NCBI GenBank assembly: GCA_963550915.1
Contig: CAUVEB010000001.1
Span: 209,367 to 273,366 of the forward strand
Length of the DNA stretch: 64,000 nt
Reading direction: 5' to 3'
DNA from: Caviibacter sp963550915
GTDB lineage: Bacteria > Fusobacteriota > Fusobacteriia > Fusobacteriales > Leptotrichiaceae
Below the pieces are notes generated by a model. The model did no database searches, was not told the DNA's origin, and worked only from the letters and a program-made list of their open reading frames with translations. The translations under genes and the position numbers were made by a program. This document shows positions 45,304-55,394 of the stretch, piece after piece (positions within the stretch are counted from its first letter, which is position 1; each line of letters starts with the position of its first letter).

Positions 45304-46644
45304 ATGCAAGATAATATTGAAAATATTGAAGCAGAAGAATGTTTATTAGGTATGTTACTTTGTGATGGTAACCTTATGGGTGAAATCAGTAGAATTATTA
45401 ATTTTGATGATTTTAATAATAAGCATAATGAAAAGATATATTCAGCCATGTACTCAATATATAATAAAACAGGTAGCATTAATATAGTAGTACTTGAAGA
45501 AGAATTAAAGAAAATGCAAGTATATGACTTAATTGGTGGTAGACAAAGACTAGATGATCTATTTAATAGAGCTCCACTTGAAACTAGTATTGAAAGATTT
45601 GCAGATATAGTAAAAGATAAGTCTGTAAAAAGAAAACTTGTTGTTGCTTGTCAAGATATAACAGATCAAACGAAAAGAGATTACTATAATTACAAAGATA
45701 TATTAGATATTGCACAGTCAAAAATAATTAAACTTACATCTGATAATAATACAAGTGATGTAGTAGACTTAAAACAACTTGGAACAGATAGAATAAAAAA
45801 GATATTAGAACAAAGTGAACATAATGTAAATGAGCATATAGGTATACCTTCTGGATATGCTGACTACGACAGAATTACTGGAGGATTTCATAACTCTGAT
45901 CTTTTAATATTAGCTGCAAGACCAGCAGTTGGTAAAACAGCATTTGCACTTAATTTAGCACTTAATGCTGCTAAAAAGAATAAAAAAGTCCTTATATTCT
46001 CACTTGAAATGGGCAATGAACAACTATACGACAGATTATTATCAATTGAATCAGGTATATCATTAAATAAGATTAGACATAATAAATTAACTGAATCTGA
46101 AGTTTTAGATTTGAATAATACAATAACTCGTATGTCAAAATACAGTCTATACATCTCTGATGTTCCGGCTGTAAATATACTTGATATAAAAAATATTTGT
46201 AGAAAATTAAAAACATCAGAAGGATTAGATTTTGTAGTAATTGACTATCTACAATTGATAAGTCCTACTGCAGATGCTGCAAAAGTTAGAGAACAACAAG
46301 TATCTGAAATATCAAGGGGACTTAAAATATTAGCAAAAGAATTACATGTTCCAATATTAACATTATCACAATTATCACGTTCTGTTGAAAATAGATCAGA
46401 AAAGACACCTATGTTATCGGATTTAAGAGAATCTGGTGCAATAGAGCAAGATGCTGACCTTGTTATGTTCTTATCAAGAGATTCACAAAAAGAACAAGTT
46501 GAAGAAGTGGTAACAGATGTTATAATAGGAAAACACAGAAACGGTTCAACAGGAACTGTAAAATTAGGATTTAGACTTACTTGTCAAAAGTTTGTTAATA
46601 TAAACGAAATAAGAGGGTTTAATCCAGCAGGAGGGGAAAATTGA
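45304..46644 (+). CDS. dnaB: Replicative DNA helicase DnaB
   Basis: DnaB is the hexameric 5'-3' helicase of the replication fork. The N-terminal domain starts with IEAEECLLGMLL. Walker A LAARPAVGKTAFALN lies near residue 205, Walker B VVIDYLQLI near 315, and LSQLSRSVENR and LRESGAIEQDADLVMF follow. At 446 aa it is full length with no intein. Its stop overlaps the next gene's TTG start. Confidence 0.97.
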   Translation: MQDNIENIEAEECLLGMLLCDGNLMGEISRIINFDDFNNKHNEKIYSAMYSIYNKTGSINIVVLEEELKKMQVYDLIGGRQRLDDLFNRAPLETSIERFADIVKDKSVKRKLVVACQDITDQTKRDYYNYKDILDIAQSKIIKLTSDNNTSDVVDLKQLGTDRIKKILEQSEHNVNEHIGIPSGYADYDRITGGFHNSDLLILAARPAVGKTAFALNLALNAAKKNKKVLIFSLEMGNEQLYDRLLSIESGISLNKIRHNKLTESEVLDLNNTITRMSKYSLYISDVPAVNILDIKNICRKLKTSEGLDFVVIDYLQLISPTADAAKVREQQVSEISRGLKILAKELHVPILTLSQLSRSVENRSEKTPMLSDLRESGAIEQDADLVMFLSRDSQKEQVEEVVTDVIIGKHRNGSTGTVKLGFRLTCQKFVNINEIRGFNPAGGEN

Positions 46645-47903
46645 AAAAAGTAGAACTTTTATCTCCAGCAGGTAATATGGAAAAATTAAAAGAGGCTATA
46701 CACTTTGGAGCTGATGCTTGCTATATTGGTGGTGGAGCTTTTAATTTAAGAGGTATGTCTGCAAACTTTAGAGATAAAGAATTATTAGAAGCAGTTAATT
46801 ATGCACATAATTTAGGTAAGAAAATATATGTAACTTTAAATATATTTGCACATAATCAAGATATAAACTATATGCCTAGATTTATTAAATATCTTGATAG
46901 TATTAAGGTTGATGGAGTTATAGTATCAGATTTAGGAGTATTTCATACAGTTAAAGAAAATGCACCAAATATTGATATACATATAAGTACACAAGCAAAC
47001 AGTATTAACTGGGCAACTGTAAAAGCGTGGCGTGATTTAGGAGCTACAAGAGTAATACTTGCAAGGGAAATGACTTTAAAAGAAATAAAGGAAATCAAAG
47101 AAAAAGTACCTGATATTGAAATTGAAGTATTTATACATGGAGCTATGTGTATGGCATATTCTGGTAGATGTCTATTAAGTAACTATTTTACAAATAGAGA
47201 TGCAAATCGTGGAGTATGTGCACAAGATTGCAGATGGAATTATAAGGTGGTTGCACAAGACCATGAAAGTGCTGGAGCACACGATATAATTGAAGATTTA
47301 AATGGTACATATATATTTAATGCTAAAGATCTATGTACAATTGAATTTATCGATGAAATTATAAAATCAGGTGTTGATTCACTAAAAATTGAAGGTAGAA
47401 TGAAGAGTATATACTATAACTCAATAGTTACAAAACAATATAGAGAAGCAATAGACAAGTTTTATACTGGAAACTATAAATTTGATGAAAAATGGCTTTA
47501 TGAACTTCAAACAATAAGCCATAGACTATATTCTAAAGGATTTTTCTTTGGTAAAACTAATGAAGAAGATCAAAACTATAACACAAGTGTGTCATATAGC
47601 CAAACATATCAATTAGTAGCAAATGTACTTGAAAAATTAGAAGAAAACAGCTATAAAATATATATACGTAATAAGATAATTGCAAGTGAAGTTGAGCTTG
47701 AACTTATAAGACCAAATCACGATCCAATTAAATTTAAGGTAGATAAGTTTTTAAATCTAAAAAATAATGAGTATACGGATACTGTAAATCCAAATACAAT
47801 TGCAGTTATCAAAACAGATATTGAAATGGAAGAAATGGACTTAATACGGGTAAAATTACCAGTTGGTTACTCGGATACAGATATAGATACTCAAAATATG
47901 TAG
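46641..47903 (+). CDS. Peptidase U32 family protein (TrhP/YrrO-like)
   Basis: U32 proteins were named as collagenases; several act in prephenate-dependent tRNA U34 hydroxylation (TrhP) or similar hydroxylations. It begins VELLSPAGNMEKLKEAIHFGADACYIGG. The signature EVFIHGAMCMAYSGRCLLSNYFTNRDANRG... is followed by CAQDCRWNY, giving the four conserved Cys. IEGRMKSIYY comes later. Start TTG 46641 (GGAGGGG before it) lies inside the dnaB stop. At 420 aa it fits the tRNA-hydroxylation group. Confidence 0.85.
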   Translation: MKKVELLSPAGNMEKLKEAIHFGADACYIGGGAFNLRGMSANFRDKELLEAVNYAHNLGKKIYVTLNIFAHNQDINYMPRFIKYLDSIKVDGVIVSDLGVFHTVKENAPNIDIHISTQANSINWATVKAWRDLGATRVILAREMTLKEIKEIKEKVPDIEIEVFIHGAMCMAYSGRCLLSNYFTNRDANRGVCAQDCRWNYKVVAQDHESAGAHDIIEDLNGTYIFNAKDLCTIEFIDEIIKSGVDSLKIEGRMKSIYYNSIVTKQYREAIDKFYTGNYKFDEKWLYELQTISHRLYSKGFFFGKTNEEDQNYNTSVSYSQTYQLVANVLEKLEENSYKIYIRNKIIASEVELELIRPNHDPIKFKVDKFLNLKNNEYTDTVNPNTIAVIKTDIEMEEMDLIRVKLPVGYSDTDIDTQNM

Positions 47904-47910
47904 GTGAATT

Positions 47911-48585
47911 ATGAAAAAGAAAATATTAATCATTGAAGACGACGTAAAAATTTCTAAATTACTTGAAACAGAATTAAAATTTGAAAATTTTGATGTTGAT
48001 GTGTCATTTGATGGAAGAGACGGATTATCAAAAGCAACATATCAAAAATTTGATTTAATTTTACTTGACCTTATGTTGCCAAAAATGAGTGGTATAGAGG
48101 TATGTAAAAGAGTTAGAGAAAAATCAGATATACCAATAATAATACTTACAGCAAAAGATGAAATAAGCGATAAAGTTGTAGGTTTTGATTATGGTGCTGA
48201 TGATTATCTAACTAAACCTTTTTCAATTGAAGAGCTTATTGCAAGAATAAGAGCTTTATTTAGAAGAGTACAAAAAGTAGAGGCTGAAGCTGAAATTTTT
48301 GAATTTGAAGATCTAAAGATTGATTATGTTGCAAGAGAAGTATTTAGAAATAATGTAAATATTGTACTAACTAAAAGAGAATTTGAACTTTTAGACTTTC
48401 TAATCAAAAACAAAGGAATTGCTTTATCACGTGATAAGATTTTAGAAGAAATATGGGGATTTGAGTATATCGGTAATGATACTATACTTGATCTATATAT
48501 AAAATATTTAAGAGATAAAATTGATAAAAATCACGATAGAAAATTAATACAAACTATAAGAGGTGTAGGCTTTGTTTTCAAATAA
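47911..48585 (+). CDS. OmpR/PhoB-family response regulator
   Basis: This is a two-component transcription regulator. The receiver domain has IIEDD near residue 8, the phospho-acceptor Asp53 in LLDLMLPKMSG, and TAKDE and TKPFSIEELIARI. A winged-helix DNA-binding domain (EFELLDFLIKNKGIALSRDKIL to IRGVGFVF) follows. At 224 aa it is standard. It overlaps the histidine kinase gene by 14 bases; its target genes are not indicated by the window. Confidence 0.93.
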   Translation: MKKKILIIEDDVKISKLLETELKFENFDVDVSFDGRDGLSKATYQKFDLILLDLMLPKMSGIEVCKRVREKSDIPIIILTAKDEISDKVVGFDYGADDYLTKPFSIEELIARIRALFRRVQKVEAEAEIFEFEDLKIDYVAREVFRNNVNIVLTKREFELLDFLIKNKGIALSRDKILEEIWGFEYIGNDTILDLYIKYLRDKIDKNHDRKLIQTIRGVGFVFK

Positions 48586-50080
48586 TTTTAAAAGAATCAA
48601 ATTAAAACTTGCAGATAAACTGTCATTATCATACATTGTTTTATTCTTAGTTTTTATGATATTTTGTGAATTCTTTGTGATATATTTTCTAAAGGTACAA
48701 CATTATGAAAATAGTAAAGTTTCATTTTCAAGAAAAATTGAGGAAATAAATGTATTCTTTGATAAATTAGAATCATTTTCAAATAAATACAATAATATAA
48801 CACTTGATTTTAATCCAAAAATTCAAAATCATACAGTAAACTATTCAAAACCATTTGATAATAGTGAGGTAGGATATAAATATATTGTTAGAGTAAGAAA
48901 TGCACAGGGATATGATTTTATACCACTTAATACATTTTCAGGTGAATTTATTGACAAAAATGATTTGATAAAAGAAATTAATTCATTTAATAAGTCAATA
49001 AAGATTACAAATGTAAATAAGAATATGCCCGTCGATATATCTGATTCAAAAAATGCAACTTATTCTGTAATAAGAATGAGTAGAGACATTAGAGGAAATC
49101 TATTTGATATATACATATTTAGTGAAAAAACTAATGAAATTTTTACTTATAGAGCACTAATACTTATACTAACGCTATACACTTTAATAGGTCTTGTTAT
49201 TATACTTATTATTTCAAATAGAATAAGTAAAAATATATTAAAACCTATTAACAGTATAATACAAACAGCAAATTCAGTATCAACTGATGATCTAAGTATT
49301 AGAATTACTCCAACAAATACAAACGATGAACTTGATAATCTAATTGGAATTATAAATCGTATGTTAGAAAGATTAAATATTGCGTTTGATAATCAATCTA
49401 AATTCATATCAGATGTTTCACATGAGCTTAGAACACCGCTTTCAATAATAAGAGGATATGCTGAGTTAACACTAAGACATGGTGAGAAAGATAAGAACCT
49501 TGCAAGAGAATCACTTAAATTTATAGTAAATGAAACTAACAATATGAAAAATCTTATTGATAAGTTACTATTTCTTGCAAGAGGAGATGCTAATACTGTA
49601 AAAATTAAAATGGAGAATTTTGACTCAACTGAATTTATAAATCAATTGTCGAGTGATTCACTATTTTTTGTAAGAGAGCATAATATTATCATTGAAAAAA
49701 ATGAAAAATACACTTTATATGCAGATAAAAGTTTACTATTACAAGCTATACGTGCATTACTTGAAAATAGTGTTAAATATTCACAAATCAATACAAATAT
49801 ATACATTACATCATACTTTGATAAAGAAAAGAAAAATGCTGTAATTTCAATAAGAGATGAAGGAATAGGTATTGATGAGAAACATTTTGATAAAATATTT
49901 GACAGATTTTATAGAATAGATGAGTCAAGAACAAAACAAACAGGTGGAACAGGACTTGGACTATCAATAGTTAAGAAGATAATAACTCTTCATAATGGTA
50001 GTATAAATATTAAATCACAAATAGGAAAAGGTACAACGTTTATAATGACTATACCATTAATTGTAAGTAAGAAGAGCTAG
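48572..50080 (+). CDS. Sensor histidine kinase with HAMP domain
   Basis: This membrane kinase pairs with the regulator it overlaps. TM1 (about residues 18-37) and TM2 (about 196-215) flank a periplasmic sensor of about 155 residues with no family I recognise. A HAMP domain follows, then HisKA with His284 in DVSHELRTPLS. The ATPase boxes are ALLENSVKYS, DEGIGIDEKHF and GTGLGLSIVKKI. Start TTG 48572 (AGGTG at 48561-48565) lies inside the regulator gene. Length is 502 aa, and the stop codon lies in the terminator stem. Confidence 0.92.
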   Translation: MFSNNFKRIKLKLADKLSLSYIVLFLVFMIFCEFFVIYFLKVQHYENSKVSFSRKIEEINVFFDKLESFSNKYNNITLDFNPKIQNHTVNYSKPFDNSEVGYKYIVRVRNAQGYDFIPLNTFSGEFIDKNDLIKEINSFNKSIKITNVNKNMPVDISDSKNATYSVIRMSRDIRGNLFDIYIFSEKTNEIFTYRALILILTLYTLIGLVIILIISNRISKNILKPINSIIQTANSVSTDDLSIRITPTNTNDELDNLIGIINRMLERLNIAFDNQSKFISDVSHELRTPLSIIRGYAELTLRHGEKDKNLARESLKFIVNETNNMKNLIDKLLFLARGDANTVKIKMENFDSTEFINQLSSDSLFFVREHNIIIEKNEKYTLYADKSLLLQAIRALLENSVKYSQINTNIYITSYFDKEKKNAVISIRDEGIGIDEKHFDKIFDRFYRIDESRTKQTGGTGLGLSIVKKIITLHNGSINIKSQIGKGTTFIMTIPLIVSKKS

Positions 50081-50105
50081 TAACATGATATACTAGCTTT
50101 TTTAG
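50075..50105 (+). terminator. Rho-independent terminator of the two-component operon
   Basis: AGCTAGTA at 50075-50082 pairs with TACTAGCT at 50091-50098, and a T run follows. The histidine kinase stop codon TAG is part of the left arm. Confidence 0.85.
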
Positions 50106-50116
50106 AAAGGCATTTC

Positions 50117-50962
50117 ATGGATAATAAAATAATACTAATAAATAAAGAAAAAGGTATTAGTTCATATAAGAAGATAAGGGAAATACAAAAAAAATATAAT
50201 TATTCTAAAATAGGACATGCTGGAACATTAGACCCCATGGCAGAAGGCTTAGTAATTGCAATGAGTGATAATGCAACTAAATTATCTGATATGCTCATGA
50301 AAAAAGAGAAAATATATCAGGTAGAAATGTGCCTATATTATCAAACAGATACACTTGACTTGGAAGGCAATGTTGTATATATTGACGAAGAAAAAAAGAT
50401 ATACAAAGAAAAAGAAATAATAGATGCTATATCAAGTTTTATAGGAGCTTCAATGCAAAAACCTCCTATGTATTCAGCTATTAAACTAAACGGTCTAAAA
50501 ATGTATGAACTTGCTAGAAAAAATATTGAAGTAGATATACCTGATAGACAAGTAAATATTTACTATATCAATAACATAAAAATAACAGGTGATAAAGTAT
50601 CATTTGAAACTAAAGTTTCTTCTGGTACATATATTAGATCATTGGTACGTGATATTGCTCTAAAGCTTGGAACATATGCAACTATGACTAAATTAGTAAG
50701 AACTCAAATAGACAATTTTAAATTGCCAGAAGACGTAGAAATTATGGAAGTTGATGATGCAATAAATCTTGATAAATTTATTTTAGATTATAAGCAATAT
50801 TTTGCAATAAAAAATGGTATGACTTGTATTATAACTTCAGATTTATATTCAAAAGATATGAAATTAAATGCATATTACGATGATAAATATGTTGGTATAA
50901 TTGAAGTTTGTGATAAAAAAAATAATAATATATATATTAAAAGAACAAAGTTTTTTGATTAG
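50117..50962 (+). CDS. truB: tRNA pseudouridine(55) synthase TruB
   Basis: TruB makes pseudouridine 55 in the T loop of tRNAs. The catalytic Asp39 is in HAGTLDPMAEGL. It also has YQTDTLDLEGNVVY, QKPPMYSAIKLNGLKMYELAR and SSGTYIRSLVRDIA. At 281 aa it is normal. AGAAAGG precedes the ATG. It begins a short truB-galU-nnr run. Confidence 0.95.
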   Translation: MDNKIILINKEKGISSYKKIREIQKKYNYSKIGHAGTLDPMAEGLVIAMSDNATKLSDMLMKKEKIYQVEMCLYYQTDTLDLEGNVVYIDEEKKIYKEKEIIDAISSFIGASMQKPPMYSAIKLNGLKMYELARKNIEVDIPDRQVNIYYINNIKITGDKVSFETKVSSGTYIRSLVRDIALKLGTYATMTKLVRTQIDNFKLPEDVEIMEVDDAINLDKFILDYKQYFAIKNGMTCIITSDLYSKDMKLNAYYDDKYVGIIEVCDKKNNNIYIKRTKFFD

Positions 50963-50970
50963 GAGCTTGT

Positions 50971-51855
50971 ATGAAGAAAATAAGAAAAGCTGTTATACCT
51001 GCAGCAGGTCTTGGTACTAGGGTGTTACCAGCAACAAAAGCACAACCAAAAGAAATGTTAGCTATTGTAGATAAACCTGCACTACAATATTTAGTTGAAG
51101 AATTAGTAGCATCTGGTATAACTGAGATACTAATAGTTACCGGTAGAAATAAAGATTCAATTGAAAATCATTTTGATTATTCATATGAACTTGAAACTAT
51201 ATTAAAAGAAAAAGGTAAAAATGACCTTCTAAAGGTAGTACAAAATATCTCGAATATGACAAATATTTACTATGTAAGACAAAAAGAACCTCTTGGATTA
51301 GGACACGCAATATCAAAAGCAGAGAGCTTTGTTGGTGATGAGCCATTCGTAGTTTTACTTGGTGATGATATTATGTATACAACTACTGAACCTGTTACTA
51401 AACAACTTATTAATAAATACAATGAGCTAGGTGGAGGAAATATATTAGGCGTTCAAAAAGTTCCAAAAGAAGATGTATGCAAATACGGTATTATAGATCC
51501 TTCAGAAAAAATTGATGAAAAAACATTTAAAGTTAAAAATTTCATTGAAAAACCATGCTTAAAGAAAGCTCCAAGTGAGTATGCAGCTCTTGGTAGATAT
51601 ATACTAGAACCAGAAATATTTGATTATCTTCGTAATGTTAAACCAGGTAATTCAGGTGAAATTCAATTAACAGATGCTATACTTGACATGACAAAAGCTG
51701 GTCATAATCTATATTCATATAATTTTGATGCAAAAAGATATGATACTGGTGATAAGTTTGGTATGTTTTGTGCAACAGTTGAATTTGGTTTAAGACATGA
51801 TGAATTAAAAGACAGAATAAAAGAATATTTAAAGAAAATAGTTGATGAATTATGA
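50971..51855 (+). CDS. galU: UTP-glucose-1-phosphate uridylyltransferase
   Basis: GalU makes UDP-glucose for surface polysaccharides and glycolipids. It has the nucleotidyltransferase signature AAGLGTRVLPATKAQPKEML, LGLGHAISKAESFVGDEPF, LLGDDIMY and FIEKP, and GRYILEPEIFDYL near the C-terminus. At 294 aa it is the usual length. A four-base overlap couples it to nnr. Confidence 0.96.
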   Translation: MKKIRKAVIPAAGLGTRVLPATKAQPKEMLAIVDKPALQYLVEELVASGITEILIVTGRNKDSIENHFDYSYELETILKEKGKNDLLKVVQNISNMTNIYYVRQKEPLGLGHAISKAESFVGDEPFVVLLGDDIMYTTTEPVTKQLINKYNELGGGNILGVQKVPKEDVCKYGIIDPSEKIDEKTFKVKNFIEKPCLKKAPSEYAALGRYILEPEIFDYLRNVKPGNSGEIQLTDAILDMTKAGHNLYSYNFDAKRYDTGDKFGMFCATVEFGLRHDELKDRIKEYLKKIVDEL

Positions 51856-53183
51856 TTATAATAACTGATAATAAGGAATCAAAAAAGATAGATGAACTAC
51901 TTATTAATGAATATAATATACCAGAAATGGTACTAATGGAAAATGCAGCAAGAGGATTTATTGAAAAAATTGATACTTCATGTAATAAGTATATAGTAGT
52001 CTCTGGACCAGGTAATAATGGTGCTGATGGTCTTTGTATTGCAAGACTACTTAAAACAATGGGAAAAGATGTTAAGCTTATATGCCCTAAAAATAATAGT
52101 ATACACTATAATATTGCAAAAAATATTGGTATACCATTTATAACATACACTGAGGAATGCGACATATTAATTGATAGCATCTTTGGAGTTGGACTTAGTG
52201 GTGAAATAAGCGATGAATACATGAAAATAATTGAAAATGTGAATAAAAATAAAGATAAATACAAGAAAATTATTTCAGTTGATCTGCCAACACCACATAT
52301 AAACCCTGATTTTGTTGTAATGATTTCATCATATAAACAAGAAATGCTATATAATGATATACCTTGTGTTGTTTCAGATATTGGAGTACCACAAGGCATA
52401 TATGAGAGTGTAAGTAATAAATACCTTGTTGATGAAGAATATATTAAAAGTATAAAAAAGGAAAGAAATGTATTTTCAAATAAGGGGGATTTTGGTAAAA
52501 ACCTCATATATGCTAAAAATGGAGCTGCATTACTTAGTGTATCAGGAAGTATAAAATCAGGAAGTGGTTACACATTTTTATTATCGGACGCAAACACTAA
52601 ACATGCCAACCTCATTTCTAATCCTGAATGTATAAACATTTCTGATATTAATGAAGTAGAGTCTGATGTATTAGCAATAGGTCCTGCACTTGGTGATGAT
52701 GACATGATCATTTCAATAATAAAAGAAAATATTGATAAAAAAATGGTGTTGGATGCTGATGCACTTAATATGTTATCAAAAAACGAAGAAATAATAGAAA
52801 TGCTATCTGAAAATACAATAATAACACCTCATCCGCTAGAATTTGCACGTATAAGCAAATTTAAGCTAGAAGAGGTACTAGAATACCCCTTTATGTGTTT
52901 AAATGCGTTTAAACGCAAATTTAAGGGGGTAATATTATTAAAAGGTAAAAACACTATCATAACATACAAGGATAAATATTATATTATAAATATAGGTAAT
53001 AGTAAAATGGCAAATGCTGGTATGGGGGATTTATTATTTGGAATGATAAGTTCATACTATGCACAAGGTTATAGTAATATTGATGCAACAATATATGGTG
53101 CATATTTACATGCAAAATATGGAAGAGATTTATCTAAAAAGCATATTGTAGTCAATCCAAGTATGATATTAAATGAAATGTAA
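51852..53183 (+). CDS. nnr: Bifunctional NAD(P)H-hydrate epimerase / ADP-dependent dehydratase
   Basis: This enzyme repairs damaged NAD(P)HX. The N-terminal YjeF epimerase domain has MVLMENAARGF, VSGPGNNGADGLCIARLL and IDSIFGVGLSGE. The C-terminal ribokinase-like dehydratase has ALGDD, LDADALNMLS, ITPHPLEFARI, LLKGKNTII and NAGMGDLLFGMI. At 443 aa it is shorter than many fused forms (about 500), but both active-site sets are visible. A weak AT-rich terminator overlaps its stop. Confidence 0.93.
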   Translation: MIIITDNKESKKIDELLINEYNIPEMVLMENAARGFIEKIDTSCNKYIVVSGPGNNGADGLCIARLLKTMGKDVKLICPKNNSIHYNIAKNIGIPFITYTEECDILIDSIFGVGLSGEISDEYMKIIENVNKNKDKYKKIISVDLPTPHINPDFVVMISSYKQEMLYNDIPCVVSDIGVPQGIYESVSNKYLVDEEYIKSIKKERNVFSNKGDFGKNLIYAKNGAALLSVSGSIKSGSGYTFLLSDANTKHANLISNPECINISDINEVESDVLAIGPALGDDDMIISIIKENIDKKMVLDADALNMLSKNEEIIEMLSENTIITPHPLEFARISKFKLEEVLEYPFMCLNAFKRKFKGVILLKGKNTIITYKDKYYIINIGNSKMANAGMGDLLFGMISSYYAQGYSNIDATIYGAYLHAKYGRDLSKKHIVVNPSMILNEM

Positions 53184-53442
53184 ATCTATAAAAGGTTTAC
53201 ATTTTTTTGTTGAAAAGTGGAAAACTTTTTATTTTGTACTTTTTGTTGGTACATTGTATTTATTTGTTTTATACAAGAAACACGACGATTTTTATCAAGT
53301 TTTCAACGCGGTATGTTTTGTGCCAACTGAACTAATTTTCAATAACAAAAGTTTACAAATTTATCATGCTTTTATTTTTCTAGTTTTTATATGTCCGATA
53401 ATGTATCTTATGTTATTTTTAAAATTGTATATTTTGGTATAA
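53173..53442 (+). CDS. Doubtful small membrane protein
   Basis: This is an 89-codon frame with two hydrophobic stretches (FYFVLFVGTLYLFVLY and AFIFLVFICPIMYLMLF). It starts within the end of nnr without a recognisable ribosome site and runs through a terminator-like hairpin. The middle weakly recalls small DUF2752-type membrane proteins but lacks their CxxCG motif, so it could be a decayed copy. Apart from this frame, bases 53209-53440 hold nothing I can identify. Confidence 0.3.
   Translation: MKCKSIKGLHFFVEKWKTFYFVLFVGTLYLFVLYKKHDDFYQVFNAVCFVPTELIFNNKSLQIYHAFIFLVFICPIMYLMLFLKLYILV
53176..53208 (+). terminator. Probable terminator after nnr
   Basis: AATGTAAA at 53177-53184 pairs with TTTACATT at 53196-53203, and T residues continue to 53208. 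The stem is AT-rich with one G-C pair, so it may be leaky. Confidence 0.55.
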
Positions 53443-53476
53443 AAAAATAACCCACACCTATTTGGTATGGATTATC
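53441..53476 (-). terminator. Rho-independent terminator of the efflux operon
   Basis: On the minus strand, ATAATCCATACC pairs with GGTGTGGGTTAT (with G-U pairs) and is followed by seven T residues, 16 bases after the permease stop. Confidence 0.75.
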
Positions 53477-53491
53477 TATATTTAATATTTA

Positions 53492-54700
53492 CTATTCTTT
53501 TCTTAACGCTTCCATTGGTGATAACTTAGATGCTTGTCTTGCTGGATATATTCCAAATATAAGCCCTATTGATGATGATAATACTACTGATGTCATTAAT
53601 GCTTTAAATTCAAGCACAGGTTTAATATTTACTACAAAGCCTATTAGATTTGCTAGTAAGAAACCAAATGTTACACCAATAATACCACCTATTACTGTTA
53701 ATATCATTGATTCAATAAGAAATTGTAATAATATATCCTTATTTTTAGCACCTATTGCTTTTCTTAGTCCAATTTCTGTTATTCTTTCATTTACACTAAC
53801 TAACATTATATTCATTACACCTATACCACCCACTATAAGCGATATGGATGCAATTAGAGATATCATTAATGTTATTTTACCTAATATAGATGAAACTTGT
53901 CCTATTTGGTCGCTAACCGGCTTTATGTCATAAAAGTCCGGATGTTGTGTGTTTTTAGTTTTTAAATAGTTCTTTAATTTTTCTATATCTGTTTTTAATG
54001 TCTTTTCATTTTTAAATACTAGTAATACATCTGAATACAGCTTGCTATTATTTCCAGTTAATGCGTCAACATGAGCTAATGGTGCCATTGCTTGTATACC
54101 GTATGGGAATAATTTTGATATATTTTCATCTATTGATTTATATGTACCTATTATTGTGTATTCACCTATAAATTCATTTTCAAAGCTGTTTAATTTTATA
54201 GTTTTACCCACAGGATTTTGATTTGGAAATAATGTTTGTGCTGATAATCTATCTATAAGCAGTACATTTGATGAGCTATTCATTTCTTCAGGTAAAAATA
54301 GTCTACCTGAGCTTAGTTCAGATGCTCCCATGCTAAATGTCTTGTTTGTTTTACCACTCATATATATTAATTGTTCACCTACAAGACCATTAAACATTTC
54401 TCCTGGTGCTACCATATTCACAAATGGTAGTCTTGATATTAACTCAATCTCATTTTCAGTAAATAAGTCGCTCTTTGATTTTTTAATTTTTCTATATTTA
54501 TCTGCTACTGTTATAGTAACTGCAGCTTTAGTATTTTTATTTATGTCCGATAATATGTTTTGCTCAAATCCAGCACCTATTGATGATATTAATATAACTG
54601 AACCAATACCCATTATTATACCTAACATCGTTAAAAATGATCTGAATTTAAAGCTCTTTAAGTTACTAAATGATAATCTTATAATCTCAAGTAAATCCAT
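53492..54700 (-). CDS. MacB-type ABC transporter permease
   Basis: This is the inner-membrane permease of a tripartite export system. TM1 (GIIMGIGSVILISSIGAGF) follows the MacB-typical SLNSLKSFKFRSFLTMLGIIMG-like start. A periplasmic domain of about 220 residues is followed by three TMs from ISLIASISLIVGGIGVMNIM to the end, which reads GIYPARQASKLSPMEALRKE, a hallmark of MacB/LolC/E permeases. GGGG near 54708 sets ATG 54700 over the longer frame. The ATPase is a separate gene upstream. Length is 402 aa. Confidence 0.92.
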   Translation of the reverse strand: MDLLEIIRLSFSNLKSFKFRSFLTMLGIIMGIGSVILISSIGAGFEQNILSDINKNTKAAVTITVADKYRKIKKSKSDLFTENEIELISRLPFVNMVAPGEMFNGLVGEQLIYMSGKTNKTFSMGASELSSGRLFLPEEMNSSSNVLLIDRLSAQTLFPNQNPVGKTIKLNSFENEFIGEYTIIGTYKSIDENISKLFPYGIQAMAPLAHVDALTGNNSKLYSDVLLVFKNEKTLKTDIEKLKNYLKTKNTQHPDFYDIKPVSDQIGQVSSILGKITLMISLIASISLIVGGIGVMNIMLVSVNERITEIGLRKAIGAKNKDILLQFLIESMILTVIGGIIGVTFGFLLANLIGFVVNIKPVLEFKALMTSVVLSSSIGLIFGIYPARQASKLSPMEALRKE

Positions 54701-54701
54701 A

Positions 54702-55394
54702 TTATATCCCCACCCTATCTTGCACAAGATTATCGCTTTGTATTATACCATCTCTTAGTCTAACAATTCTTTTTGTGTGTTTTGCAACATCTTCTTCGTG
54801 TGTAACCATAAGTATAGTTACACCCTTATCATTTAACTTTTTAAATATTTCAAGTATTTCTTCCGTTGATTTACTGTCAAGATTTCCAGTTGGTTCATCT
54901 GCAAATATGATTTTAGGATCATTAATAAGTGCTCTTGCAATAGCCACTCTTTGCTTTTGACCACCTGATAATTCGTTTGGCAAATGATGCATTCTATCAT
55001 CTAAACCAACTAGTCGCAAAAGCTCTTTTGTTCTTTCTTTTCTTTTATTTCTATCCATTCCTAAATACTTCGCAGGCAATTCAACATTTTCAATTGCATT
55101 TAATTTAGGTAATAAATTATATGACTGGAATACAAATCCTACTTTTTTACATCTAATTTCTGATAATTCATTATCATTTAAATTCTCGATATTTTTTCCA
55201 TCTAGTGTATATGTCCCTGTTGTTAGCCTATCAAGACAACCTATTATATTCAAAAATGTACTTTTTCCACTTCCTGATGGACCCATAATTGAAACATATT
55301 CACCTTCATTTACTGTAAGGTCAATGCCTTTTAATATTTCAATAGACATTTTACCTATATTATATGTTTTAGTTAGATTTTTAATATCTATCAT
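54702..55394 (-). CDS. MacB-type ABC transporter ATP-binding protein
   Basis: This is the ATPase for the adjacent permease. Walker A GPSGSGKST, FVFQSYNLLPKLNAIENV, signature LSGGQKQRVAIARAL, Walker B IIFADEPTGNLD and MVTHEED are intact. At 230 aa it is standard. It overlaps the adaptor gene by four bases at its start, and one base separates its stop from the permease start, so all are translated together. Confidence 0.93.
   Translation of the reverse strand: MIDIKNLTKTYNIGKMSIEILKGIDLTVNEGEYVSIMGPSGSGKSTFLNIIGCLDRLTTGTYTLDGKNIENLNDNELSEIRCKKVGFVFQSYNLLPKLNAIENVELPAKYLGMDRNKRKERTKELLRLVGLDDRMHHLPNELSGGQKQRVAIARALINDPKIIFADEPTGNLDSKSTEEILEIFKKLNDKGVTILMVTHEEDVAKHTKRIVRLRDGIIQSDNLVQDRVGI

Noticed and set aside
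53209..53440. Possible replication origin in the AT-rich gap after nnr
   Set aside because: I see no cluster of DnaA boxes (TTATCCACA-like) and no dnaA/dnaN genes nearby; only a doubtful small frame is present.
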